From Gorsachius magnificus (taxonomy: Eukaryota > Chordata > Aves > Pelecaniformes > Ardeidae): a DNA stretch of 64,000 nucleotides. A program made the position numbers and the translations under genes. Shown here one piece after another: positions 23,858 through 36,900 of this stretch; the first letter of the stretch is position 1; each line of letters begins with the position of its first letter. The notes below the pieces were generated by a model. The model did no database searches. It saw only the letters and a program-made list of their open reading frames with translations, and had not been told where the DNA came from. The stretch is from contig CM067082.1 in assembly GCA_034008185.1 (NCBI GenBank), positions 84,071,684-84,135,683 on the forward strand. Reading direction: 5' to 3'.

Positions 23858-26800
23858 CAACAACAATTAACCAGGTGTGTCTACCTTTGAACTCAGAAAT
23901 TTTTTATTCAGTCGGATGGTATTTGGGAACATTTTAAAGAATAGGAGGCAACACCTTTTATTGGTAAATGTTAGGCAACATTAATAACAGGTACTGCTAC
24001 CAGCCCCACCTGTAATAACCCAGATAGTTTCTCTTTATTAACTAATCTATGATTTACAGATTTATTTGAATCTAATGCACCACATTCTGAGAAAGCTGTA
24101 TAGCATAGTTGGTTTTAATTTTAATAAGGGGGAAAAAATCCCTTAAAACAGATCATTAAAATTTAATGAGGACATTTTTAAAACCCCATAATGGTTCAAT
24201 TTACACTGGAAGTCAAAAATAGTTAATGGTGTTGTTATGTCTGTGTGGTAACATCCTCACTATACAGTAATTGTTTTCATTTGAAATGAAGCCAGTAAAA
24301 CATCATGGGCAGTGCATTCCCAGAACCAAAGTTTTTAGCCCTCCAACAATTTCAGGTCATTCTGCTGAAAGAAGAAATATTTCAGAGGATAAATTAAAAT
24401 GTCAGGGCTCACTTTTATTGTACTCTAGCTGTTAATATTCTGTGTATTATTAAGATGACTGGTTATCAGCAGAGTGACTGTTCTTTCCTGATCCGGGTAT
24501 AGAAAAAAATACGAATTTTTTGTTTGTTTGAGTGGGAAACATTCCCCAAACCCACAGGGTGCACTTAATATGCCACTTTTAGTTTTAGCAGAATACTTGA
24601 ATTTTAGCTGTAGGTGTTTTTGGATGAAGCCTTGACCTAACAACCAACATTAATGGTCCAAAGATAGAGCAGCTGAACTTTCCAGTTGGCCGTCTTTGGC
24701 CAACATTAAGCTTCCCCTGGGGACGGTTGACTTGGTTACCAGGTTAAGTATGTGAAGAAAGCTTATTGCTGTCATGTGCTTGACTCCTCTCTCTCTTCCG
24801 CTCAAAATCCATGTGATTTCTGCAACAAGAGCGATTGTTTGTTTCCTGAGGAGTATGAGGAGCGTTACATTTGCAGGATAGGTGAGTGACGGTGGTGTTT
24901 CTTATCCCCCGTCCCCAGTCAGCTCAGCAGTGTGGCTGGGATGGATTTGCCTGTAGCCATGGAAGAGGAGAACGAAGTAAACAGTGGATCCCTGATGCTG
25001 TCTGTGCCTGCAGCTTACATGAGGGCTGTGCAAAACAGCCAGCGGTTCCCTCAAACCCTCCCAGTGCTTCCTTCTTCGTGCAGGTCAGGGCTGACTGGAG
25101 CAGGTTGAGGAGCCCAGCATCTGTCCTTCCCCAAACCCCCTGCTGATGCACAGGGCAACTCCTGTTGCTAGCAACCTCGGTCGCCATTTTGTTTCTTCTA
25201 GTGAAATAAGGATTTTGGTGATGTTTCTTAAGGGAGTAGGCCCATGTATCTGCTTTCTACATTTTCTTTTGTGCAGTGAGATTAAAGGATCTCTGGTATG
25301 GGATTCGAGGAAGCAAAATGAGGGTATCTCTAACTATACATATGAAACATTGTCTGCAAGGACAAATTATTTGTGGGGTTTTTTGTAGAGTTGAATGCAG
25401 TCTAGGTACATTTTGCCTAACCTAGTCTTTCTTGTTCAATAGCATGAGAAAAGCAGGGCAAACTGAACCGTCTGAAACCTCAAAGAACCGTGACCTCCAG
25501 CTAGGAGCTCCTGCTGGGAGCCATTGCTTGGGTCTGTAAGCAGTGTTGAGTGTTGAACTGACTTCTTCTTGCACTGATGTTACTTACATTTGTGGTGTTC
25601 TTCTGTTAAAAGCACAGGCACGGTTATGAAAATATGCTTACTCTCTAACTTTGCTCTTAAAACCAAGCTTTTAACTTTTTAGAAGCTGGTATTTCTAGTG
25701 CAAGTTGTGCGTTATTTCTTGATTTGCAATTGGCTTTGATTTTTTTTTTTTAAATATCAGAAAAGGTTTTCTTTCTTCCAAGTGCACTTTACAGATTTCT
25801 TTACAGAGCAGTAAATTGCATTAGTAGAGCATTAACTCCTACTTCTGCCTTAACCTCTAGCAAGTGAGATGTTACTCTACACAGTAACCGTTTATCAAGG
25901 CAACCCTAATGCTATAATACCAGGCACACATGTTGCTTTTGACATAATGAAAAGTTTGTATAAATCATACGGTCTTGCTGCACTGTGCCTTATTTTACAA
26001 GAAAAAGTAATGCTTTGTGTTGCTAATGCAGTATTTTTTCCTTATGCAATACAGGCATATTTTCCCCCTCACCATTAATTTATTATGCTGCATTTATTTC
26101 CAGACAAACCCTACTTTTCTGTATCTGGTGGGAATTTCTCTCTTCCTCTGAGGTGTTTTAAATTCAACAAGCATCAGGTTTTTAATATATCATATTCATT
26201 TTAAAGGGGAAATCATTGACAAGGAAAAAATATTTTAAGTATACCCTTTTCATTTTTATTGCCAGTATTATTACTGATATCCAAGGTAGATATATATTAA
26301 AAATACTGCCGGTTTAAAACTGTTCATCTCCCAGATTACAAGCAGATCTCAGGTTATTGGAAAGGTGTCAGGAGGCATGAGATAGGGTGGTCTGTAGCCT
26401 ACGTGACAGACCAAGACATGATAGGTCTTTCTCCTGACAAGGGAAAGCCCAAGAGGCGCTTGGCTGCCTCTTACCACCCTCATCTCCTGGTTGCCGGCAG
26501 CCTTGCTCTCGAGCCCCCGTGCCAAGGGGAGGCTGTATTTTAAGTGCCATATTCAGGCTGCAGCCAGGGAATCACCACTGTTCCTACTCGTGCATGTACC
26601 ATGTGTATGTTTATTTGATGTTTTATTTCAGCCCATAATACGTCATAAACCTTTTCCAGTGACTCCTGTGCCATAACCGTGGCATGCACTGCTGGAATGT
26701 GCCTTTCCAAATCAGTAGCACTGGTAGCAGAAATGGTGCTGTTTTGCAAGGAGGAGCCTGCCGTGGAGCAGGGCCCGGCTGTGCTCTGCTTTCTGGGAAT

Positions 26801-29800
26801 GCCAAGGTGGAGCACGAAGGAGCTTGCCTTCCAAGGAGCTTTTCCAGGCTAACTGCACTATCTGGTGCCTCATCTCTAGGAGAATCTTTTTTTTTCCTTT
26901 TTTTAAAGTAATTTAAGAGCAGGTGATTAACAACTGGCGTTGGTTGAAGGTTTGTGCAAGTCCTTATGGTGTGAACACAGTGTAAGACTTCGTATAATGT
27001 ACAGCATTTTAATGGAGTCTTACAAATATGGGTGCTAAGAAAACGTTTTAGAAAATACTCTGTTTGATCCAGATAGCAATACAGGGTGAGAACACAGGTG
27101 TGAAGTGCACAAGTCCCAATGGGACTTGTAGGGCTGTGCATTCGTTCCCTGCCCTCCTGGTAAGCCTGAGGTCCAAGCAGGCTTCAAACCAGCTGCAGCA
27201 ATTGGTTTGGAGTGAAAACTTGTTCTAATAATATGATTATTGACTTTCGTGGGACTTGACTTCATGCACTGTGTCTTACATTTATGCATGGGGAGGTGAA
27301 GGCCAGCAGAAGAGAAAGAGGCTCTGTGCCCGCACAGGGTTACTTAGTACACCTGTGATAGGGACAGCCACAATTTGGCTCTAAAAGTGACCTCAGAAGA
27401 CATTAAAATTCCATTTAACGCATTACCAATATAAACAGGAAGCATAATAAAGAGTTTTCACCTGGCCTACTGTGTGCCAGTTTTCAGCCTGAAGTACAAC
27501 AGAATGATGAAATCGGTGCACAACTGCCCACTCCTTGTAATTAAGTAAATTAGAGTTTCCTCAAAGAAGGCTTTTTTGCTGCTGGTTTACATAAGGTCAC
27601 ATCTAAAGAAGGGCAGTGTAAAACCAACAGGCACATATCTAAAAGTGTAGTTGCCAAAAGAACAAGTTTGAGTAAACGACAGTAAATTAATCATCATTGT
27701 TACCACATTCAGTTTGGAGTGATTACCAAAAATAGTGTTAAATAATAGAGGATCATGCACATTTGACATTTACCTTTAAAATACACTACACAGTAAAGAA
27801 AAACAAGCTTCGGTTCCCTTGGCTTAATTTATTCATATAAGGTTTGTAAACAAATTGTGTAATGAATTTGCATGCTGATGATAGGCATTTATTTGCATGG
27901 ATCTGTAGCAGTACGATCATTTAAATACAATGTGTCATAACTATTTCAAAGTTAGGGAAAAAAAAATCCAAATTCTGAAAACAGTCTCTTAACAATGTCT
28001 TGAATAGTTGGTTATGTTCTGGAGTTTCTTGTAAAACATTTGACTCCTAACTAACCTGATAGTTTTATTAGTAGTATCTTAAAGTGATCTCTTTTGCCTA
28101 GATTTGGGGTTTCACTGGGATGTGGTTCATATAAAGTCTCTTTCACTGAAAAAAGCCTACTAACTTGTCACTGCAAATTCCGGCTGTGTTGGTATTAGAA
28201 AGTACTGCTGGAGGTTAGAGTGTTATTACACTTTCTTGGAAAGAAAAAATCACACAAACTTTTCTATTTCATTAAGGCAGATAAAGGCTAGAAAATAAAA
28301 CTGCCTGTAAACAAGACCAAACTGGTGGCACTGTCTGGCAGAGAAAAGCAAATTTATACTCAGACGGAGCACAGCTGATGGTGATACGCTGCATCCTCAC
28401 ATGGGGGGGCGTGGGGGTCAATACAAGATGCAGATTAAGACCCTAGTTAATAGGGAAATGCTGTGTTCTCATCACCTGCTCTCGGGCCAAAGTGAGCCAC
28501 CAGCTGCCACTGAGCCTGATTCTGCCTGGGAAAGGAGCCTGAAATTTCCAACCTGAGTGGGGCATAAAACAAAAACACTCACAGAAAATAGCAAACATTT
28601 ACATTAGATGTTGATGATTTGTTTTCTTACAGAGTCAGGAGAGATGAGGGAAGGATGTGTTCAGTAGAACAGTTTGACTTGGGAATTGTCCTTAACACTA
28701 TTTTGACTTTTACTCCTGAAACTAAAGGGGTCTGGCTCTTCAGGATCCCATTTACTGGCATAGAATATTCTGCATTTCTGGAGAATTAGTAATTTTGTAT
28801 TGGGCATAGAGAGCCAGCTCAGCCTGCCCACCCAGTTAGGGGACAAGACAGCAAACACCGGTTCCCTGTGTAGCCTATCAGCACAAATAGGCCTGCCAGC
28901 TACCACTGCTGAAATAAATGCGTCTTTTTTACAGATGATAAAACTCATCAGCATGACACAGATTAGACTGAGAACACTCTCAAGTAGCAGAAGACCCAAG
29001 TCATCTTAACCTAAATGGTCATTTGAACCCTACTGCTTGCCTGCTTGGTGACAAAGTGCCCAGCTGGACTGTGGCCTTAACTCACACAGGCATCCCATCA
29101 GCCAAGTACAGCAGACCTTTCTTACAGATTTCACCCTGAAACTTAAAAGTTAACCCATAGTTGTCTTTTTACTAATGACTTCAATCATTCTGCTTTAATG
29201 TTTTTAAAGACGACCCACATAATATTTTCAGACCTGATTTGTATCCTCTTCTGCTTTATAACACCTACAGATGTCTTGGGGCAAGCCTGTGTGCGCATGT
29301 GTGGGCTGCTGGTCCTTCTGTCTTGTGTTACAGGGAATAACAGGAGCACAAAGATTTGTCCTTCCCAGGGTTTGTGTGGGGACTGTTGAGGTAGCATCTG
29401 AACTGTTACTGAAATTTTAATAGCAGCAGGTGCCGAGTCTTTAACAAATTTATTCTTTCTGCTAGAGGTTCACTAGGCACCAGAGTCTGATAAGTGTCAA
29501 CAAATAAAAAGTGCCAGTTTGTTCAGACTAAAAATTTTTTGCTTTTCAGTTGCTAGAACTTCACTCTTTCTTCCCTTTTGATAGAGCCATAAATGCCCCA
29601 GTTCCCGTAGTTAGAGGGGTGAAAAAACCAACAACAAAACCTGAACTTCAGCTGGTGAAAAGGAAGTACAAGGGAGGGAGAAATCAGGGTATTTGAATTT
29701 TTAACAAAAACACTTAAAGGAAAACAATAAGATTACTTGTTTTCAGTAGAATTTTCAAGCTATTGAGTTTCTTTGCATGTACACACAACAGGAATTAATT

Positions 29801-32472
29801 GGAAGTGGCCACAGTAGTATTCAGAATAAACTTGCCAAGTCATCTGTCCAACAGAATTTGAATTAAAACAGAAGAAGAAAAGGGCCTAGGTAAGAGAGTG
29901 AGCTTGCCCATAGAAACAATAAAGCTTTGCACCTCGAGCAGATTGAATTTGTTATTCAGTGGCTCCCATTATTGTGATGTTTGTTGCTTTATTTAGATGA
30001 ACACTTTGGCTCTGGTTGCCTTTGTTCTCGCTGTCCAGAAGACTTGGCACATTGCACGCTGTGCACAGTAGGGTTAGAGAGGGAGACCTGCAAAAGGACA
30101 TCCACCCAAGTCGAGTTGGCAGACAATAGCAGAACATCCTTTTCTTTGAAAGCGACTCATCAGGAAAGCATTGGTCCTGCCTCTCTGTATTTAGCTGAAT
30201 GCAGATGAGAGGCATGATTAACACTAATGAGTGACCAGGGATTTATTGTTTACTTAGAGATAAGGCATGGGCTTCCTTCGTTGGCACTTTCTGCCAAATA
30301 GTTTGATCCTAGTTCACTAAGCCTTTTATTATTTGTTGTTGCTTTTTTTTGGTAGCGGCGGTTGTTGTTGCTTTAAGTGATTTCTTTTACCAAAATCTTT
30401 TCATCACTTGGGCTTTTTTAATCTTATTTTTATTGCAAATTGTCTGAGCTGTTTGTCATTTGGGCCACAGAACTCTGGAGGTCCTTTACGTGCATCACGT
30501 GTTCTGCATCCAACAGTGCTTTTTCTGTTCAGTGCTTGCCCTCCTCCCCAAAGCTGAAATAAATCAAAGTAGGTTGAGACTCAGTCGCAATAAATCAAGA
30601 CCTGTCCAAAACTGGAGCCTGCCCAGTCAAAATGTCATAGCTTGGCTTTCACTGAGGATTAATTAAAGGCCTGATATAAAGCCCAGATGTGCTTCAGGAG
30701 AGTAGCAAACTGCCTGGTGGTGGCTATACTAAAAACCAAGTCTCCCCATGAATCTGCCCACCCAAGAACATGGAGGAGGATAAGGCTGAGGAAAAGGGAG
30801 GAAGGGAGGGGAGGAAAGAAGTAAACTGAATCAAGCATGATTTTATAGCATCTATGCTGGCAGAAAACAAGACGAGCTCTATGCTAGAGCACCTCTGAAA
30901 AAATATAAAGCATGCGTGTGTATATTTCTAACAGCGGCAGAGAACATAATTGTTAAAATGTTCAACTTTAATCAGGAGTGGGATAAAACTAACACAGTGA
31001 GTGAACTTTTGCACTTTTTATGGTCAAAAAAATTATATATATGCAGCATGCCCACTGACTGAGTTTGCTCGATGCCTGTTTTACATTAAATTCCTGAAAG
31101 TCATCTTTGCTAGAATAGTTTAGCTGAAGATTCCTGAGGCTCTGGTAGGGACAGATGTGGAAATGTGCATGTATCTAAATTCAGCATATTTGAATATAAA
31201 TATGTAAAATACACTTAAATTGCATGCTGCTTGTGTTAGGGCCTTTGTAAAACCCCAACTTCAGTTCCACAGATACAGCAATTTAATTGAACAGTGTGCA
31301 TGGAATGACCCCTTTTAAAAAAGTGATGGGCACTGAAAGAGTGTTGCAGCTTGGTTGTGGGACACGGTATATAGCCACAGTCACTCTTTTTTTTCAGGCA
31401 TAGAAATACAATTTTTTGGGAGAAAAAAATAAAATTATAATATCTTGTTGTTTATGATGAAATTAAATCATTTGCCTGAATAAGATTAATCCAACATTTA
31501 TTATCATAATTGGTTTCAGTTTCTTTGAATTCTTTGCATGTAAATAATGAGTGCTCTGATGAGATGCAGCTTTAAAATTTCACAGACCTAGAGGAGTGGT
31601 TCTGGGATGGCAGGAGAGATCCGCTGAGCAGCACGGGGCTGCCCTGTGCTCTTCAGTCAGGTGTAGTGACAGACACGTAGTGAGTGACTACTTACATAGC
31701 AGTCGGCTGTGATGCTCTGGATATTCCTAGGCATGGGAAGTTCCTATTCATATATATGTATAGAATTGTGTACTGATTTACTTATATATCTTCTTAGAGA
31801 TGTGACATCCTTTCTAGTCTCTCCTCTGCCCAGAATAAATGACGGCCACCTTGCAAAGCAGGCAGAAAACGGGGAGATAAGGAGCTGGAGGAGAGGGGTA
31901 GATTAAGGTCTTATTTCTGCAAAATGTGAGCCAAGAGTATAACAGTTCTTTGTTAAGGCCCCAAGAAGGTCTGACGAAAGCCAGTTTGAGGGGCATTCAA
32001 TGGCAAGCTTCACAGTCGTGCTGCCTCTGTGGCTTGTACTCGTTTGATGTGGTAGATGCATATTTGTGCCACCTTGGTGAAGGAGAACTGTGATGAGCCC
32101 TGGCTGTAACGCATATGTCAGATGGCTAGCAAGTAACAGGTTTTGCTCTTCAGCAGTCCCTCCTTCTGTGCAGTGAGGAGAAACCCAGTGATCCTGATAC
32201 CTTTCCTCTGCAGAGTCATAGTGCCTCAGGGAAACTTGCAATGCTGGTTGTGCACACAGTCTTCCATAGATCACCAAAGGACATCTTACGTTAGGTTGCC
32301 TCTTGCATGATCCTGTCTCCAAAGGAGCCTCCAACATTATTCTAGCCACCTTCAAGCTCCCTGCTCATATCTTAAGTCATTTGGTGCAGCCCCTTTGTGT
32401 TTTCTGCACAGTCTTGATTTTGAGATGCTCTCCATTTTCTTCACCAGACTTCACTTACGCTGTCCTCCTCAT

Positions 32473-32732
32473 ACAAGGACAAGGGGCAATGGGCACAAAT
32501 TGAAACATAAGAGGTTTCAGTTGAATATGTGGAAGAACTTCTTTACTTTGAGGGTGACAGAGCACTCCAGGGGGGTTGTGGAGTCTCCTTCTCTTGAGAT
32601 ATTCAAAGCCCTCCTGGATGATGTCCTGTGCAACATGCTCTAGGTGAACCTGCTTTAGCAGGAGGATTGGAGTAGATGATCTCCCGAGGTCCCTTCCAAC
32701 CCTTGCTATTCTGTGATTCTCTGATTCTGTGA
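32473..32732 (+). mobile_element. CR1 LINE, short 3' end fragment
   Basis: This is a second CR1 3' terminus on the + strand. The encoded remnant reads TRTRGNGHKLKHKRFQLNMW, then KNFFTLRVTEH, then VVESPSLEIFKALLDDVLCN, ending at a TAG around 32641. The residues corresponding to WNRLPRE are replaced by about three residues, indicating an in-frame deletion of roughly 12 bases. The UTR carries 'ttggagtagatgatctcccg' and 'gtcccttccaaccc', then degenerate terminal repeats (attctgtg, attctctg, attctgtg). It is more diverged than the copy at 19.7 kb. Confidence 0.93.
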
Positions 32733-32929
32733 TACCATATGTCTTCCAATAGCAATTCCTTTTTAATTCTGATCTCTTCCATGCTCCCAGATGAACGTGG
32801 CTTCATGCCTTTGATGTGTTCACCCTACCTTGTTTAGATGGCAGACCCTTCATGGATCTCACTGCTATTGCTGCTATTATTGCCACTTTAGCACCAGTTG
32901 CAGGTGCTAAAAGTGTCAGTATGCCAGGA

Positions 32930-33900
32930 CTCCTAGCTGGCAGCTTCCCTGATGCCAGGGAGCACTGAGAAGGTCCCCACTGTGTTGCAGTGGTTGTTAG
33001 TGTCAGGGAGCAGCAGGGGCAGGGCTGCACCATGAGGGGGACAGGCTGTGCGCTGACAGTGACCCCAGCACAGGCAGTTCCCTCACCAACCAGGGGACAG
33101 TCCTGCAGCATCTGAGCTGGATGGGCAGAGCTGGCTGTGGGTAACAAGGTCCCATCAACAGCTCCAGCCAAGGTGAGGTGATGAATCAGGTCAGGAGTTC
33201 ATCCAGGGGGTCCAGTCAGGAGCAACAGAAGGGGCTGGAGACCATCCAGGAGAACCAGTGAGTGAGCCAGGACAGCAGGGGACAGGATGGGGCCAAGGTA
33301 TGCCTACAGCACAGCTCAGGGAAGGTTTGGATGTCTGGGCCTTGATTGAAATGGAGCCCCAGACCCATTGGTAGAGTGAGCCCTAGCAGTGTGCCTTCGG
33401 TGCAAGAAGGGAGAAGGGGAGCCTTGTGCAGTGAAGGGAAGGAACCACCACCAGAGTACATTTGGTTTAGCTACGCAATAATAAAATGTAACTGGAGGTA
33501 GAACGGGAAGAGTCTGGAGTTTCATTTTAATTAAAGTAGGGGACTGACCCAATTAACACCAAATTACAGTGTTTCTGTGCCCCAGAATATTGGGCAGCAG
33601 AGAGAAGCCCCATGCAAGCGTACCCTCTGGAGACAGGGAGTCAGTGTGCCTGGCAGGGCCACTTGCCTCTGGGAACAATGGGTGGCTTTCAGGCAGCCGG
33701 CCTGGCCCCCATCCCCTTTCCTCTCGGGGGGCTGCTGTGGAGTCACGTTTGGGAATGTGTTACTGTGCAGGAGAAAGCCTGGACCAGAGAGCACCAGAGG
33801 AGAGGAACTTACTGCTTGCACAGGGAGCTAGGCGTTGTGACACCAGTGCTGCAGAGCTTTAGGAGAGAGAAGCACGTACAAGGAGCTCTGCTGTGGTCTT
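32930..33900. other. GC-rich intronic block, possibly transposon-derived
   Basis: From shortly after the second CR1 to about 33.9 kb the base composition changes abruptly, being visibly GC-rich against AT-rich flanks. The + strand is rich in phrases such as 'gggacagtcctgcagcatc', 'ggagaccatccaggagaacc', 'gggacaggatggggccaagg' and 'cagcacagctcagggaagg'. These resemble sequences I associate with interspersed bird repeats (CR1 5' regions or LTRs), but I cannot assign a family. Several overlapping ORFs of 80-120 codons exist on both strands; they reflect scarcity of stops in GC-rich DNA and have no recognisable domain. No terminal repeats or target duplications were identified. Confidence 0.4.
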
Positions 33901-36900
33901 TCCTTATGGCTATATCGTTTTCAGTCTGTAATTTCCTATAAGAATTTCACCATGGGTTTAAATTTAGCAAAGCCCATCAAAGTCTGGGAACTTCTTAACA
34001 TTTTTGTTTGTAACGAATTTTAACAAAGTTCAGCCTTTGAGACAGGATTAGAAAACACTGAGAAGGCTGTGCTAAATTTAAAAATCTGCTTTAGTTTTAA
34101 ATGCCTTTGCAAGCTGTTATTTCTGAACGTGAACTATGCCTTTGCTCTGTGTGTGTGTAAAGGAAAGAAAAAAAAAAAGATTTAAAAAGCTAAGTGGTTA
34201 AAATTTGACAATTAGCTACTGTACATGCTCAGGAGCTTCCCCAGCTTTCCCCTCAACCCATGTTTTCTTTATCTCCTGGGTGGTCCCTACCATCCCTGTC
34301 CGTTCTTCTAAGAGCCCATCCCCCCTTTTCCCCATCTTCGCCCTCCCTGTAAAGGGGGCCCTCTCATCGTCCTTCCTGCTGGGAAGGCTGAGACCCCTTT
34401 GGGAGCCAGCCAGTGATGTTCTTTATTTGGTACTTGCAGAACCAAAGACAGACGAGTGGTACAGAAGGTAAGATGAGAGCTTTCTAGTGTGGGAAATGAT
34501 GCTGAATCTTGAACCTCCCAAAGCTGGGCCCAGATCAACAGCAAAAAGAGTCTGTCCTGGCTGTCAGCGGTGCTGGGTGTTTTGTCCTTAGCACTTTTGG
34601 AAACAAATCATTCCTTCCTTCCTTAAAGAACTGGCTAGTCAGCTCATGCAAGTCAGTGGATCCCATTCAAAACAATAGTTTTATGCTAATTTACGATGGC
34701 TGCATAGCTCTCTAGGGGAAAGTGGACGCAGAACCATTAACCTATAGGTGGACTTTTTTGGGTATCCTTTTTGGATGGTAGAAAGCTTATTGGCCTGGAC
34801 AGTGTGTCTCTGTGGGACAGGCAGACAAGGAAGCTGTGTATATTGTGCAGCAGGTTTGTCTTCATAGTAGGTCTCTGAAAGCAACTGGAGCTTTAGGTCA
34901 AGCTGTATCTACTCCAGAGGTCCTCCTCATTTAAGTCAGCGTAATTGTAGTAATACAGTGCTACTCCCCCTCCTCCCTGCAGCCTGCAGGTAGCTAGGCC
35001 TGTGTAAAGGTACGGTAGCAGATCTTGTCCTGGGTATACACAGGCCAAACTTCTTGGGAGAACCATTACTGACTTTGGTCTTACCTTACAGTCACCGAGG
35101 AAGTATTTTGCAGTGCTGGAAGCAGAAATAAATTCTCCTCAATCTCTCTTCAGGGTCTTGATGACATTATGCCCAGCAGTTCTTGCTGACTTGAAAACCC
35201 ACAGAAAGGCATTGCCTGAGTTTTCTTGTCATAAGGATAGTAATAATGTGATTTTTGGAAGGCGTAAGTAATGCCTACAGTGTGAAAATTGCTTGGTGTA
35301 GTAACTTATATTCATCTTGGAACAACAGCGTGAGCCTCAGCTCTGTCAGTAAGTTTTTTAAGACTATTTTTTATCTTTGTTTCAGAACTTTGTTGTGTAC
35401 AACTCATCAACTCATGAGCATCCTCAACATAGGCACAATGGGACCTTAAATTGAAAATGAACGTATAAAAATAAATTGCACTTAAAATGAAAATGTCTCA
35501 GAATACTATTTCCCCATTTCCTTGCTATAGAGCACAATAATATTGCTGTAAAACACTTTTAACTGTAGTAATTAAGGAATTAATAGCTTACAGGACTTCA
35601 GTGTATTGTGATCAGTCAATCACTGAGCCTATGATGTCTCTGAACTTTTCACTGTGTAAGATATTATACTGTATTTGCTTAATGCAATTATGGAATAATC
35701 CTTGGTCCAGTTTCCTGGAACAATACAAACAGCCTTTTCTTCTCTCCATGTGTTCCTGGTTTACGGCCTAACTTGGAAGGGAGCTGTGTTTGTGAACTTT
35801 TGTTTCCCTTCACACTGGGGTCCAATTCCAACATATTTCTTATTTGATTTTTGTTTTGAAAATGTTTGTGCTCCATTGCCAGCCCAATGTACATTTTGTT
35901 GAAATCTCGTCCTAGAGTTTTATCTGACTGGGTAAAGATTGGAAGAAATATTCATTTCATTACATAAAAGTGTTAATAGTGTTGTATTTGTTTTTCCCAT
36001 TTTGCTTTTAATCTTTTCGTGCAGGTAGAAGTTTTCGTGTTATCTTCAGTCTCAAATTACTTACTTACCTTTTGGTTGGAGTATGGACAGAACCAAACCC
36101 CTGCATGTGACCAGCCCTGTCTTCACAGCAGATCAGGCTGGATCAGCTCTTGGTTTTTAGTTCCTATCTCCTATTTAGAAAGGTGGGATGAATTTCGAGT
36201 TAACATGTTAGAGTAAAACTCTGGCTCTAGCACCTCATAATTTTCTCTTCCTTTGCACCTTATTAAACTGTGGAAGAGAGGGAGAAGGGGATTGTCTGAA
36301 GATATTTTTTGAACATTAATTTGAACTTAAAGTTCAAATTTTAAAGTTTAAAATATATTTGAAAAGTATTGCCTCTATGAAAGTAAAAGGATTCTGCTAA
36401 TATTTTTATGGCCTTGATATATTTTGAAAAAACAAAGTAATTGGAAAATGTTGGATGTGCTGTAACCACCATCTGCCCCTGCCTTAAAAAATGTGCATGG
36501 TTCCATACACACATTTTAAATGATCCATCGTATATCATCACTTACTACAGTACTTCATTCATGTAGGTGTTAGTTTTTGTGTGCAAAAGGTCAAATCTTT
36601 TCAAACGTAATTCTGAACGCCTGCGTTTTATAACAACGTAGCTTTTCTTTGAAGTTGGAATATATATTTTTAATATAATAATTCATCATTAGCTGGAGGG
36701 AAGAAAGAAAAAAAAAACCCCACGTTCCTGCTTCAAATCAAGTTGACTGAGGTATTTTGGTTGATTGTTCATATTTCTAACATCAGAATTCCATAGTATG
36801 GATGATATGTGTTAAAAGATGTAGAAATTAGGTTACTCCATAGCCTGTCCTACAGAAAAGACAGAGCATTTTAAACGTGAAAGCTGGGAAGGACAGAAAA

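Noticed and set aside
26623..27141. 172-codon minus-strand ORF, the longest in the window
   Set aside because: Its composition is patchy (a His/Cys/Thr-rich start, a Lys run from a T tract, then a Pro-rich end) with no domain. It overlaps equally arbitrary ORFs on the other strand, and one ORF of this size is not far from chance expectation in 64 kb.
27285..27390. Possible MIR in reverse orientation (gaggtgaaggcc...gtgcccgcacaggg...)
   Set aside because: Only scattered short matches to the MIR core in approximately the right order; too weak to call without an alignment score.
28930..28980. Possible MIR tail in reverse orientation (ttttacagatgataaaact)
   Set aside because: The match to 'ttttacagatgaggaaact' is good for 19 bases but does not extend convincingly into the core.
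31903..32355. 150-codon minus-strand ORF just before the second CR1
   Set aside because: No similarity that I recognise and no regulatory context; probably chance.
33564..33941. Four overlapping 85-109-codon ORFs in different frames of the GC-rich block
   Set aside because: Stops are scarce in GC-rich sequence; multiple simultaneous open frames argue against any one being coding.
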